Below are positions 19,750 through 30,384 of a stretch of DNA of 64,000 bases, in pieces. The notes under the pieces are model-generated. The model searched no databases and was not told the DNA's origin. It was given only the letters and a program-made list of their open reading frames with translations. Within the stretch, counting starts at the first letter, position 1, and each line of letters starts with the position of its first letter. Made by a program: the position numbers and the translations under genes. The DNA comes from Dactylorhiza incarnata (taxonomy: Eukaryota; Streptophyta; Magnoliopsida; Asparagales; Orchidaceae): contig JAWHQI010000509.1 of NCBI GenBank assembly GCA_033032865.1, positions 124,001-188,000 of the forward strand, given 5' to 3'.

Positions 19750-21411
19750 GTGGAGTTCTTATCAGACTACCAGTACACGATGCATTACCACCCAGGGAAG
19801 GCGAATGTAGTAGCAGACGCGTTGAGCAGGAGAGCTACTACGTCAGGAGCAGAGCCTAAGTTAATGGCCATGGAGTTAGTACAGATGTTCGAGGATATGC
19901 AAATCTCCCTAGTATCTGAGGATGATCCGGAGCTGTACGAGGAGTACCTAGCGGCGACGGGTACCACTTACGACATTCGAGACCGCATCAGGGAAGGGCA
20001 GAGGCAGGATGCCAAGCTGGAGCCGATATTCAGAGCCTTGGAGACAGGCTCAGCCGGAGATTATTCGCTGAAGGACGGCCTGTTGAGTTTTAGAGGTCGA
20101 GTGTATATACCGGCAGGGGATCAGATTCAGGAGGATATTATGGCAGAGGCTCATTGCAGTAGATATTCTGTGCACCCGGGTATTACCAAGATGACGGCGG
20201 ATTTGAAGAAGATCATGTACTGGCCGGGTATGAAAAGAGACATCGTCTATTTTGTGACCCACTGCGAGACCTGCCAACTCGTGAAGGCGGAGTGCCGGAA
20301 CCCAGCAGGATTGTTGCAACCACTTCCGGTACCAGAGTGGAAGTTCGACGATATTGCGATGGATTTTATTCACGGTCTTCCCCGATCTCGTGCTGGAAAT
20401 GACTCGATTTGGATGATCGTCGATAGATTGACGAAGGTGTCCAGGTTCATTCCGATCAGGAAGGATGATTCGGTCAGAGTTTTGGTACGGAGGTTCGTGG
20501 AGCAGTTTGTCCGATATCATGGTGTGCCGAGGACGATCATGTCGGATCGAGATGGACGTTTTACGTCAAGGGAGTGGAGAGCGGTGCAGGCCTACCTAGG
20601 CACCCGGTTGACCTTTAGTACAACATTTCACCCCCAGACAGACGGGCAAACAGAGCGCACCAACCAGACCCTGGAGGATCTTTTACGCCTTTGCATTCTG
20701 GACCGCGGGGAGCCATGGGAGAGACTGTTACCATTAGTCGAGTTCTCGTACAACAACAATCACCAGGCTAGTATAGGCATAGCACCTTACGAGGCATTAT
20801 ATGGACGGAGGTACAGGACACCATTGTCTTGGATTCAGGATGAGGATCCCAAGGCTCTTGGCTCAGAATTCGTGGAGGACACGGAGGCCCAGGTGAGGCT
20901 GATTCGAGATAGGATGCTGGAGGCCCAGAGCAGGCAGGCCAAGTATTACGATGCGCGTCATCGTATGGTGGAGTTCCAGGTGGGATATTGGGTTTTCTTG
21001 AAGATACGTCCGATGCACGGAGTCTCGAGGGTTCGCGGGCGGAAGAAGCTCAGTCCGAGGTATATGGAGCCTTATAGGATCCTGGAGCGGATCGGTCCCT
21101 TGGCTTACAGACTGGAGCTACCGCCGGAGTTGGAGGGACTGCACGACGTATTCCACGTCTCCTCACTTAGGAAGGCTCTACTTCGTCCAGAGCAGCAGGT
21201 ATCTACTTCAGAGGGGCCAATAGCTATAGATCGGTCGATTCACCTGGAACCGGTTCGGATAGACGACATAGAGCTACGAGTCTTGCGGCGCAAGAAGGTT
21301 CCGCTGGTCAAGGTCCTGTGGAGGAATCATGGACAGGAAGAGCACACTTGGGAGCCACTGGACTTGATGAAGCAAAAGTATCCGCAGCTTTTTACGACAG
21401 GTACAATTTAA
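19750..21411 (+). CDS. pol: Tekay pol: integrase with C-terminal chromodomain
   Basis: Continuation of pol in the same frame, 553 codons open. Residue numbers count from 19750. Residues 1-28 end the RNase H (HPGKANVVADALSR). The zinc finger H135, H142, C172, C175 is intact. The catalytic core has D205 (MDFIHG), D266 (MSDRDGRF) and E302 (GQTERTNQ), with 35 residues between the last two, the classic D,D-35-E arrangement. The GPY/F-like region is LSPRYMEPYRILERIGPLAY. A chromodomain-type tail (RIDDIELRVLRRKKVPLVKV, WRNHGQEEHTWEP) ends it. Integrase inserts the DNA copy; chromodomains steer some chromoviruses to heterochromatin. This part looks intact but cannot be made without reading two stops. 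Confidence 0.93.
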   Translation: MEFLSDYQYTMHYHPGKANVVADALSRRATTSGAEPKLMAMELVQMFEDMQISLVSEDDPELYEEYLAATGTTYDIRDRIREGQRQDAKLEPIFRALETGSAGDYSLKDGLLSFRGRVYIPAGDQIQEDIMAEAHCSRYSVHPGITKMTADLKKIMYWPGMKRDIVYFVTHCETCQLVKAECRNPAGLLQPLPVPEWKFDDIAMDFIHGLPRSRAGNDSIWMIVDRLTKVSRFIPIRKDDSVRVLVRRFVEQFVRYHGVPRTIMSDRDGRFTSREWRAVQAYLGTRLTFSTTFHPQTDGQTERTNQTLEDLLRLCILDRGEPWERLLPLVEFSYNNNHQASIGIAPYEALYGRRYRTPLSWIQDEDPKALGSEFVEDTEAQVRLIRDRMLEAQSRQAKYYDARHRMVEFQVGYWVFLKIRPMHGVSRVRGRKKLSPRYMEPYRILERIGPLAYRLELPPELEGLHDVFHVSSLRKALLRPEQQVSTSEGPIAIDRSIHLEPVRIDDIELRVLRRKKVPLVKVLWRNHGQEEHTWEPLDLMKQKYPQLFTTGTI

Positions 21412-21508
21412 TTTTTTCCTGGGATGTTACATTTATTCTATTAGTAGAAACCCCACAGGCTTGTCTGAATTTCGAGGATGAAATTTTTATTTTTATGTAT
21501 TGGGATTT
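21412..21508 (+). other. Tekay 3' untranslated region and weak polypurine tract
   Basis: Short stretch with the Tekay-type phrase GAATTTCGAGGATGAAATTT before the LTR. The sequence next to the LTR (GTATTGGGATT) is a poor polypurine tract compared with the usual run of G and A; Tekay element 2 has a similar end (GTTTATTGAGATT at 38180-38192), so it is a family trait. Confidence 0.7.
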
Positions 21509-24169
21509 GTAACATCCCCCAAACTTCTAGACCCCTAAGTTAGTTTTGTCATGACTAGGTCATGACAAAACCATAGGAAGAACCCAAGACCTTGTGAGCT
21601 TAGGAAAGAAGAAGAAAACCACCTTGGTCTGCAAATAGCAATTTCCAGTTACCAAGCTTAGGGTTGGACTTTAGGGCCTCAACTTGACCATTTGACCCCC
21701 ACCATAGTATCCCTAACCCTTCAGGGGTCCCCTTAGAGCACCAAGGGCCCATTGAGGTCAACCAAAGAGGCCAGATTGACCAAAGTCAACCAAAACTCCA
21801 AATTGGTTAAAGTAGCCTAATTAGGGTCAAATAACCTCCACCATGCCAAATTGACCACACATCTAGGTCTAAAATACCATAAGAGACCTAGTAGACCTAA
21901 AAGCCCCATCATGGGACCCCCAGGGGTGCAAATTGACCAAAATGCCCTTTTTATGTCAAAATGGCAATTCTTCTCCAAGTGCCCTAATTGACCACCACCA
22001 TATTAAATTGACCTTACCCATAGTGTTATCATATCTTAGGGGACCCAGTGGACCAAGAAGCCCCATGACTGGGTCAACCCTAGGGCTCAATTTGACCAAA
22101 GTCAATTTAGCCTGTTTTGGTCAAATCAGCTTGTATTGGGTCAACTAAGGCTCATAAGACCAAATTCCCCCACCAGTAGTTTCTAAACCTAATTTGGAAT
22201 CCAATGGACCCAAAAGCCCCATCCTAGGGTCACCCAATTGGTCAATTTGACCAAAAGTCAAACTTGCCCAATTTAGGTCAAATCTCTTAAACCTAGCCCA
22301 ATCCCTTTGGGCTAACTCAATTAGGTGGTCAACCAGCCTAGTAGACTAGCATTAAACACAAGGGGGAGTGGAAAATCGGCCATGGTGAGTAGGATAGAGA
22401 AAATGGGGGTTTCCCCAATTTTTGGGAAGAGAAAAGAGGCCATTCATGGCCATTAAGGTGTTTCACCCCTTGGCCTCCCTCATTAACACTCCCATTCATC
22501 TCCTCTGGCGATTTAGAGGAGTTTCCAGCAGTTTCCAGGAGTAATTAAGGCAGGGGGGATGTATAGGGCCGGCCTTGGGGAGGAAGATGAGGAGGCCATT
22601 AATGGCACAAGGGATTAAAGCCACCACCACCTTCAATCGACCCCCCTATCACCTTCAGAAGTCGGAGAGGAGAGAAACCCCCAAGAATTCAGAGGAGATC
22701 GTGCTCTGTAGGCTTGAATCGGCATGGCACCACAACCACCCTGAGCTCCCATGGTGTACACAAGGACAACAAGACGGCAAGCCCCACAACAGGTCCATTT
22801 CCCTTCCCTAACCTCTGAGGAATAGATACCAATCGCCGGCGGCTCGAATCGTGGCCAATCGGCCGTGAAACAAGCCAGCCAAGCCTCCCGTCGATCGGGT
22901 TGGGCTTCTCCTTCCAGATGGGAGTCTAGTCGGTTTGGTCCGGTGAGCTTGTGATTCTGAGGTGTTTGTTGGTGACGGGCGGGCTAGCCTGAGGAGCTTG
23001 TGGCTTGGAGTTAGTTGGTAGACATGTTTCTTGTGCATAAGGTGGTGGGTCCTTTGTGTTGGCGATCGTTGCACCGACGTTGACACTCGGGCTCGGCAAG
23101 TGTGGTATTTACACTTAGCCATAAAAGTCTGGCGGTCCAGCCAGTAAGAGTACGCAGATGCTCCGCGGGTTTGCGTTGAGGCGTACGATAGGTCTAGGTT
23201 AGGTAGTGCATATACCAACCTAGAGGTGGGCGAGGCCCAACCCACCACTTCCGTTTGCCACTACGGGAGTATCCTGGGAGTCTTGCACGCTCCAAAAAGG
23301 GGGAACTAAAGGTCTATGCGCATAGAGTCGTAGTGAGTGAGTTGCACTGTATGAACATAGCATAACAGCATAACTTGTGTGTCATAGCATAAACATTGCA
23401 TTCAACCTACCCCTAACGTTTAAGTCGGTTATGGGACTTCTTATACGGTAGGCCTTGCTAAACGACCCCTTGGTCTATAGGTTTGTGTGGGCATTCCTAT
23501 AAATCAATGGTTACTTTCATTTTATGTACCTGCTTTACTTATTGTACTTTACTTACTCTTTACTTACTGCTTACTGCTCTTTATGTACTTTTTACCATGC
23601 TTTTACTTACTGCTTCGCTTATTTATATACACCTTTGTGGTTGTAGAATTCATCTTGTCATCTGATATTGTATTACCCCTTGATTGTCCTCCGCTTCCTC
23701 CTCCCCATACGGTGCCTAGGAGCCTTTGGGGGAGGGGTGGGGAATTGGCTGAGTCATGTTTGACTGACGGTCGGTGGACCTTATCATTTTAGGAGACCGC
23801 GGCGACGGGGCATCACCAGAGGCCGGTGCAGATGGAGGCGGGGCAGTCTAGCACAGGAGCACCGATGACAGGATCTGTGAGTGTTAGTTTTAGTTGATTG
23901 CTTCCGCGAGTGATCTTTGTAGTGAGGCTATTATGTATCGGGCAGGAGCCCTTGTTATCTCTTTTGTTCCAGTTATGTATGTGGACATCTCTTGATGGTT
24001 TATTTATATGTGATGTGGACTTGGCTTATTTAGTTGTTTACCCTTACTTTTCTTTGTGATCGAAGTGGCCGGCAGGATCGGCGTTTTGTAGAGCGAGGGT
24101 GTCACCACAAAACGGCGGTTCTGGGCCTAAGACCCGGTGGTTTTTGCAAAAAAAAAATGGGGTCTTACA
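21509..24169 (+). repeat. 3' LTR of Tekay element 1, internally deleted
   Basis: TGTAACATCCCCC to GGGTCTTACA. It matches the 5' LTR at both ends of a loss of about 2.76 kb: CCTTCCAG at 12588-12595 is joined at 22917-22918 to ATGGGAGTC, which is 15358 in the 5' LTR. Microhomology is at most one base. Elsewhere the two LTRs differ at only scattered positions. Frames at 22575-22811 and 22808-23248 repeat frames of the 5' LTR and have no domain. Confidence 0.9.
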
Positions 24170-24586
24170 CCGAGCGGTTCCCGGCCCTGTCAGCTAGGTG
24201 GGAGCCTGGTTAGCGGGCCAGCATCGGGGCTAAGTACCTTGAGAACTTCCGGCCACCGAGCGGTTCCCGGCCCTGCCAGCTAGGTTGGAGCCTGGTCAGC
24301 GGGCCAGCATCAGGGCGAAGTTCTTTCCTTCCTACCACCGAGCGGTTCCCGGCCCTGCCAGCTAGTGGAGAGCCGGGTCAGTGGGCCAACATCGGGGCTA
24401 AGTACTTTCCTTCCTGCCACCGAGCGGTTCCCAGCCCTGCCAGCTAGGTGAGAGCCTGGTCGGCGGGCCAGCATCCGGGCTAAGTACTTTGAAAAACTTT
24501 CATTACATCAATCACCACAATACATGCGAGAAAAACTAAACATGGGAACGAAACATCGCATTACATGGACTTAAGGGTAGAAAAAA
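24170..24586. repeat. Continuation of the 86-bp array and gag 3' junction
   Basis: 3.7 more copies of the 86-bp repeat run to about 24486, with the first base of CCGAG at 24170. From 24487 to 24586 lies a short non-coding stretch (AAAACTTTCATTACATCAATC on the plus strand) that in the element's sense follows the gag stop. Confidence 0.85.
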
Positions 24587-24944
24587 CTAAGTAGGGAAAC
24601 CAAACTTGGTCTCATACTCCCAGGCCTGGTCATCCTCGACCTCTTTCGGTTGTTGCTGTTGCATATTCGGACCCCTCGCCTCCCTCATTTCCAAGAACTC
24701 AAGGCAGGCGGACGTCGCGTGACCCTCCTCATCGTGGAAGTCGCAGTAGGGTAACTCATCCAAATCCCATCTTCTTCCTCTTCTCCCTGCTTTCCTGGCT
24801 CTCCTCCTTCTTCCTCCCCCAATTGCCATGGCTTGCTAAGGTGGTGTAGAGAGTGCCCTCGGTCCCTGCCTCCACCCTAGGGGGTCGGCCTCCTCTCCCT
24901 GGAAGCCGTCCTCCCCTTGGTCGAACTTCCTCTTGGGAGCCTCT
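24587..24944 (-). pseudogene. Tat-like gag, C-terminal part
   Basis: Minus strand. The last 80 codons contain LPYCDFHDEEGHATSACLEF, the C/H-rich finger common in Tat-clade gag (usually FCxFHxxxGHxTxxC), after an Arg-rich stretch (GGRRRRARKAGRRGRR), and end in a Gln/Glu-rich tail. The preceding part reads KRKFDQGEDGFQGEEADPLG. A copia LTR interrupts it at 24945. No protease or RT follows the stop. Confidence 0.68.
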
Positions 24945-25916
24945 TGTTGGGTTTTCCTATAACCATACATCGAATGTAGGCGCAGCGGAAATAAAGAGAA
25001 ACAACCCAAAAAGATATGGATCGGCCATGAACATTGAATCAAGAAGTTAAATAAAACCAGGTATGAAATTACCTTTGCGGAGTTGGATCAAATCCAACCT
25101 AGATGCTCCAAGAAGATAAGTCCCGTCGTCGGCTAACCGAGTCCTCACGTAGAATAATGTCTACGTCTCTACAACAGTCCACACGAGCCGGGAGAAGAAG
25201 ACTACACCTTGCGCTTCCACGGATTGCTAGATCCGCTTCAGGAAGAACAACACCGGCGACAATCGTCGGAGAGGAGGTCGGCGGAGGCGATTCAGACGAA
25301 ACTCCTTCCGTCTAGGGTTCGGGCGGAACTCCTTCCGCCGGCTTTTGTTTTCGTAAGTTTTTAGAACCCTAAAAGAAGTCCTATTTATACCCAAAGGATA
25401 AACATACTTCTAGAAGAATCGCTATCCGCAGACCACACATCAGATTGGGGTTTTCTGTAACAATTCGTCGGGATTCCACGGAACAGCATTCGTCGAGTTT
25501 ACACGGGACAATCCGACGAATTCCGACGAATCACATCAGACGAAACATTTGCCGAGTTAAGGATCTCTGTAACAATTCGTCGGGATTCCACGGAACAATC
25601 CGACGAATCCGACGAATTCCGACGAATCATGTCAGACGACAACATTTGCCGAGTTAAGGATCTCTGTAACAATTCGTCGGGATTCCACGGAACAATCCGA
25701 CGAATCCGACGAATTCTATCCGTGTAAACCCGACGAATTCAGACAGCAACATTTGCTGGAATTCCCCCATTCTATATGGTGATTGGTAACCTTTACCAAC
25801 ACAGTCAATCTTCCAACTTCTCCACATGCTCTTATGTGCGACCCTGCAGGCTCATATCGCGTTGGCAGTGACATTACATGTTTGACCACTTCTAGATCAC
25901 AATGGTAACTCCAACA
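24945..25916 (-). repeat. Copia LTR (minus strand) inside gag
   Basis: On the plus strand it runs TGTTGGGTTTTCC to GGTAACTCCAACA; in its own sense it begins TGTTGGAGTTACC and ends AACCCAACA. It is preceded in its own sense by the polypurine tract AAGTGGGAGAC (25917-25930), so it is the 3' LTR of a copia element running leftwards. It differs from the SIRE-like LTRs at 4429 and 45014. Three units of about 95 bp with CGACGAATTCCGACGAAT words lie at 25455-25745. Confidence 0.82.
25455..25745. repeat. Array of AATTCGTCGG/CCGACGAAT words in the copia LTR
   Basis: Three units of about 95 bp. Each begins CTGTAACAATTCGTCGGGAT, continues with TCCACGG, and ends in two or three copies of TCCGACGAAT followed by CAGACGA. 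Units have inverted words at both ends and could fold. The composition closely parallels the array in the unrelated copia 3' region at 41773-42145. Confidence 0.85.
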
Positions 25917-26613
25917 GTCTCCCACTTGATCTTGAAAGTATCAAACAAAAACCTCACAAACAATGAGCGGCATCTAGCAATGCATCATTGCTCCCCAAGC
26001 AATAAGAGTTCATAACTCATAAACCTTTATGACCAATGTTCCGGCGTTGTCTTTGTCCCTTTGTCCCTTAAATCCGGAAAGAACTAGAGGCATGGACGTG
26101 TCACCCTCATAATAGCTCAATCCAAGTTTCTTGATCTAGAACGGACTTTCAGAGAATGGTGAGCTCAATATCACATATTGACTCAACCAAGCATGGCCAT
26201 GCATTTCTCAGTCCAATTCCATAAAGGGGCCCATGGATGCAACTCCTGTTATATAGGAGGACAAATCCCATATCTGCTCACACCCAAACACCCAAATGAT
26301 TCGTAACGTACCCAACGACCACCCTTATCATCAACCTTCTTCAAGGAAGACTTTAGATGACATCAAAGCACGCTCTTCCTCACTCGATGAATGTTGTGAC
26401 TTCAGGTCAAAGGACCACAACACCATTGTCAAATGAGACCTACTTGTGACACTTTTAAGTAACAATCCACAAAGTAGTCTCAGGTTGGGTCTGTCCAGTA
26501 CAACTTGTTCACTAACAAGTACCCACGTGATGACTTGATATCACAATATCATGACCTGTGAGAACCCGTCATCAGTCAACACACATGCTAGTCTTAACGT
26601 ATCATCATCACCC
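25917..26613 (-). other. Copia 3' region next to the LTR, no gene
   Basis: In its own sense this ends in the polypurine tract at 25917-25930. It is free of domains; phrases such as CAAGCATGGCCATGCATTTC and CTGTTATATAGGAGGACAAA look like the non-coding 3' segment of plant copia elements. The copia coding region and the 5' LTR are not present before gag resumes near 26614, so the insert is truncated; the exact right edge is uncertain. Confidence 0.55.
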
Positions 26614-27290
26614 TTAGCTTCTACGATGATACCTCGACCAGGGACCTTTTAAGAATGAAGCTTCAAAATCATAGGCTCTCACATTCAAGTCACGTACTTG
26701 ATGTCCTATGGAAGCGAACATTCTAAGGGTATTTATCACGAATTTTATTCTATCATATAGAAACAGTATATCGTAATAAAAGATCATGTCCTCAAACCAC
26801 TGCAGGTGCAGGACTGGGTCATCCTTGCCAAAGTAGTAAGACATCTTCGGCCCTCTGAACCCCTCTGGAACCGGGGCCGAGAGTATCAACTCACACAAAG
26901 GACTTCCCTTGCTCGCCCCCCTTTGAGGATGGGCGAATGGGGGTATGACACCTCCCCACTTGCCCCCTTGGGGCTGGGCGAGTGGGGGCCTAGCAGCTCC
27001 CCACTCGCCCCCTCCTAGGGGATTGGGCGAGTGGAGGTCGAATGCCTCCCCACTCCCCCCCCCCCCCCCACTGGAACCTCCTTCCTGGGTTGCTGGCCTG
27101 GAGGGCTCTCACCCACTTGCTGGGGCGGGACCTCCAGACCACCTCCTCTCCTGCCTTCGCCTATCGTTGCGAAGGCTACCTGCAAGGTCTGCATGACCTC
27201 CCGCTTGAAATTTTCAAACATCTCCAAGGTCACTCCAGCCACCGGGGGCTGCGAGTGGCCTGGGTCGGATCCTCCTCCACCTCCAGACAT
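26614..27290 (-). pseudogene. Tat-like gag, N-terminal part, broken
   Basis: Minus strand. It starts at Met 27290 (MSGGGGGSDPG), followed by VTLEMFENFKREVMQTLQVA and a Pro/Gly-rich part, then after a frame change near 27000 a GC-rich repeated stretch. Then LILSAPVPEGFRGPKMSYY, DDPVLHLQWFEDMIFYYD, the gag-domain entry typical of Tat elements (PLP.GFR.P....GK.DP..H...FE). After about residue 70 of this segment the match fades, so more frameshifts are likely. The start lies 57 bases from the LTR edge at 27348, in the expected place. Confidence 0.66.
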
Positions 27291-27347
27291 GGAGCTCAGC
27301 TTGAGATTTTCTTGTGTTGGTCACTCTCCACGCTCACCGCACCAAAA

Positions 27348-27820
27348 TGTTGAAACCAATAAATTGGTCTCTTGTGGAGTTCGGGCCCTCAACAAGTTAG
27401 GGGGTGACCTCACACTTACTTCTCCCAAGGGATAGCTCTAGGCTAAGAGGCTAAGGAACTAGGAACATGGCCAAGGGCTAAGAGAGGAGGTCCCACCACA
27501 CACCCGGAAGTTCTTAGAGCGCTTCCCTTCCCAAGCCAATGCTAAGCTTGGGCACCTTTGGAGGCTCTCTCCACCCAACAAAAGGAACTTAGGGGAAGAG
27601 GTGTCCAAGAGCGAAGTCCCTCCAAACGGTGCCCCCTTGGTCCTATTTATAGGATTTTGAATTTGGTCTGCCAATAACCACAATCTGGCCTACGAGATTA
27701 CGAAAATACCGTCAAGTTTGGCCTGCCAATAGACAAATCCCGCCATTCCGAGACGCTAAACGCAGACCCCCCCTCCCCCCCCCCCCCCCCCCCTCTTGGG
27801 GTTGGGCGAGAGGGGGCAGG
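27348..27820 (-). repeat. 5' LTR of the gag-only Tat-like element, cut by Tekay element 2
   Basis: Matches 7983-8450 from TGTTGAAACC onward. On the minus strand the LTR end is followed by TTTTGGTGCGGTGAGCG, which could be a primer site of the Tat type (often TTTGGCGCC...), though the fit is imperfect. It carries a long poly-C run at about 27775-27793 that the other copy lacks, and stops at 27820 where TGTAACATCC begins. Confidence 0.78.
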
Positions 27821-28766
27821 TGTAACATCCCCCAAACAACTAGACCCCTAGAGTGGTTTTGTCATGACTAGGTCATGACAAAATCCTAGGAAGCTTGAAG
27901 AGATCACTTGGCCTTAGGCATGAAGGGGAAGATTACCTTGGTCTGCAAATAACAATTTCCAATTAACAAGCATAGGGTTGGACTTAAGGGCCACACCTTG
28001 ACCCTTTGACCCCACCATGGCACACATAACCCTTTGGAGGGTCCCTTAGAGCATTTAGGACTCATTGGGGTCAACCAAAGAGGACAAATTGATCAAAGTC
28101 AACCTTAAACCCAAATTGGTCAAAGTAACCTAATTAGGGTCAATTGACCCCCACCATGCCAAATTGACCCTACCTAGACCTTCCTAACCCTTAAGGGAGT
28201 CCAATGGGTCATAAGCCACCCATTGGGGCCAACCCAAATGGTCAAATTGACCAAAGTCAACTCAACTTAATTTAGGTCAAATTACCCTAATTTAGACCTG
28301 TCCAAAAAAACCGGGCTCATCAGGCCGGCCTGAGCCCGGCCCGGAAAAGCCCGGCGATGCTCGGCCCGGGAGGAGCCCGACCCGGGCCGAGGCCGGTCCC
28401 GGGGCCCTTATAGGGCCCCAAATGCTGGTCTTTGCCCGGCCCGGTACCTGGCCCGGTCCGGGCCGGGCAAAGGCCGGATATCGGGCTTGCCCTAGCCCGG
28501 GCCGGACAAAGCCCGACCCGGGCTAGAGCTCGGCCCGAGCTCTTAATAAGAGCCGTTAAAAACGGCTCTAATAAGAGCCGTTGGTTTTTATAAATTTTTT
28601 TTAAATTTTTTTTTTAATATTTTATAAATAATTAAAATATTATTATTTAAAAAAAACCTTATAAATAACCCCCCCCCCCCCCCCCCTCTCACTTCTCTAG
28701 TTCTCTCTCACTTTCTCTCTCTCACTCCTTCTCTCTCACTCTTTCTCTCTCACTCTCTCTCATCTA

Positions 28767-30031
28767 ATGGCATCGTCCTCCTCAACGCCAGCGTCGTCTT
28801 CTCAAAGTACGCCTGAGGTGGTGGAGCACCATCGTACGGCGACTATTTGAGAGCATTTCGATATGGTTATAGTCGGCACCGAAAAGAAGGCGCGATGCAA
28901 ATTATGCTCAAAGTTGCTAGCAATCAGCGGCAACTGACGCTAGCAAGACACCTTAAGTCTTGCATTTCGAAACAAGCTCCCGAGTCAAGTCAATCCCAAA
29001 GTTCAGGAGCAGGCCAAATTTGGACGTACGATCAACTTCGACAACGAGAGTTGCAGACGAAGTTCGTCATCAGACGTGGGTTGCCATTCAGCACCTTCGA
29101 CAATGAGGATTCGTCCGAGTACATACATCAAGGGCTTCAGCATAAATATCAAAAGGTTAGTAGATCCTCTCTTAGGCGCGACGCCCTTAAATTTTATTTA
29201 GAAGCAAAACAAGAACTTATAAATTATTTTGAAAATTTTGAGGGACGTGTAAGTTTAACGAGCGACGTTTGGACTAGTAACTTAAGATTAGGATTAGCGT
29301 ATATGTGTATCACGTGTCATTGGATTGATCCCGTTTCATGGGAGCAAAATAAACGCGTAATTTGGTTTGCAGGTTTTGAATTCCCGCACACGGGTAAAGC
29401 TATATATCAAGTAATTATGAAATGTGTGCGGGAATTTAAAATTAAAGATAAAATAATGAGTCTTTCTTTTGATAACTCCACTAATAATACCGTCGCAATT
29501 GAGTGGTTAAAACGCGATTTAAAACCAATGCTAGACGACGCATTTTTTCACACTAGATGTGTTTGTCACGTCTTAAATTTAGTGGTACAAGATAGTTTAA
29601 AGGCTATGGAAGTCAATATTTTTAAAATCCGAGAAATGCTCAAAACTATCTATTGCACTAAGCAACGAGCTCAAGATTTTAAAAAAATTGCTAACGCACA
29701 AGGAAAAAAAATTTTAAAGCCTCAATTTGATATGACTATTAGATGGAACTCAACTTATAAAATGTTAAAAAGAGCGTTCCAACAAAAACAACTTCTTATG
29801 GAATATTATAGTTTACTAAATATTACGCATACTTTGACCGACGATGATTGGTCTATATTAGCACATTATATGGATTTACTAAAATGTTTTTATAGGGCGA
29901 CTATTTTTTTATCAGGCGTGTATTATCCGACTAGCGCGCTAGTAATTGAAAATTTTGTACATATCACACAAAAATTTAGCTATTTTAGGCAATACGACGG
30001 GTGGCTTCCTCTAATTAATATAATGGATTAG
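28767..30031 (+). pseudogene. hAT transposase, BED finger and catalytic N-terminal part
   Basis: An ATG at 28767 opens a Ser-rich start but meets TGA at 28848 after 27 codons. The same frame then reads EHFDMVIVGTEKKARCKLC, the first half of a BED zinc finger, and the finger's second half (LARHLKSC) is in another frame, so there is also a frameshift near 28910. From there the frame is open to 30031: SLTSDVWTSN has the first catalytic Asp (residue 140 counted from 28847), LSFDNSTNN the second (209), and RCVCHVLNLVVQD and MTIRWNSTYKML are conserved in Ac-like transposases. The usual stretch between KFSYF... and the dimerisation domain is missing, an internal deletion. Confidence 0.9.
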
Positions 30032-30063
30032 GATTATATACGAAAACGCAATTTCGCGATTTT

Positions 30064-30384
30064 ATGAGTACGGAGGAGATCGAAAACTTCGATCTCTTAA
30101 ATTGGTGGAAAGGTAAAGTTAATACCTATCCTATTTTGGCATATATGGCCCGTGATTTACTAACTATCCAATCTAGTACAGTAGCTTCGGAGTCTGCTTT
30201 TTCTCTTAGTGGCAGGGTTTTAAACGAGCGGAGGAGTCGGCTTAACGAAGAATCACTGGAAATTTGCATATGCTACAAGGACAATTTGGATGCTACGAAG
30301 AGGAAACAACACATAACGGCATTAGAGGATAGCTCGGAGGAGATAGAAGTCGAGATGGACGCAATGAATTTAGGAGATAATTGA
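30064..30384 (+). pseudogene. hAT transposase C-terminal dimerisation domain
   Basis: FDLLNWWKGKVNTYPILAYMARDLL, then STVASESAFSLSGRVL, which carries the third catalytic acidic residue (E of SESAFS), and RSRLNEESLEICICYKDNL. This is the hAT family C-terminal dimerisation domain. It is separated from the first part by a stop and a deletion around 30031-30064. An acidic tail ends in TGA at 30382-30384. Confidence 0.92.

Larger units (their letters stand above)
11629..24169 (+). mobile_element. Complete Tekay-type chromovirus with 5-bp target duplication CCGAG
   Basis: An LTR retrotransposon with both ends preserved. CCGAG at 11624-11628 and again at 24170-24174 is the target duplication, and the 86-bp repeats continue on both sides. 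Order: 5' LTR 11629-16619, primer site 16622, gag-pol 16721-21411, 3' LTR 21509-24169. Total length is 12,541 bp. The chromodomain after the integrase and the LTR ends TGTAAC/CTTACA point to the Tekay/Del lineage. The two LTRs are nearly identical where both survive, so insertion is recent, but each has lost a different segment. Confidence 0.93.
7983..27820 (-). mobile_element. Gag-only Tat-like LTR element with 86-bp tandem 3' region, nested insertions
   Basis: The same LTR-type sequence starts at 7983 and 27348 (TGTTGAAACCAATAAATTGG on the plus strand), both in the same orientation. Between them, on the minus strand, lie a gag coding region (27290 to 24587), a short 3' region and an array of 86-bp repeats, but no protease, RT or integrase. 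It is therefore best read as a non-autonomous, gag-only relative of Tat/Retand elements. Later insertions are a Tekay element (11629-24169) inside the repeats and a copia fragment (24945-26613) inside gag; a second Tekay element cuts its 5' LTR at 27820. It entered a Tat-like integrase gene at 7982/7983. Confidence 0.68.
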
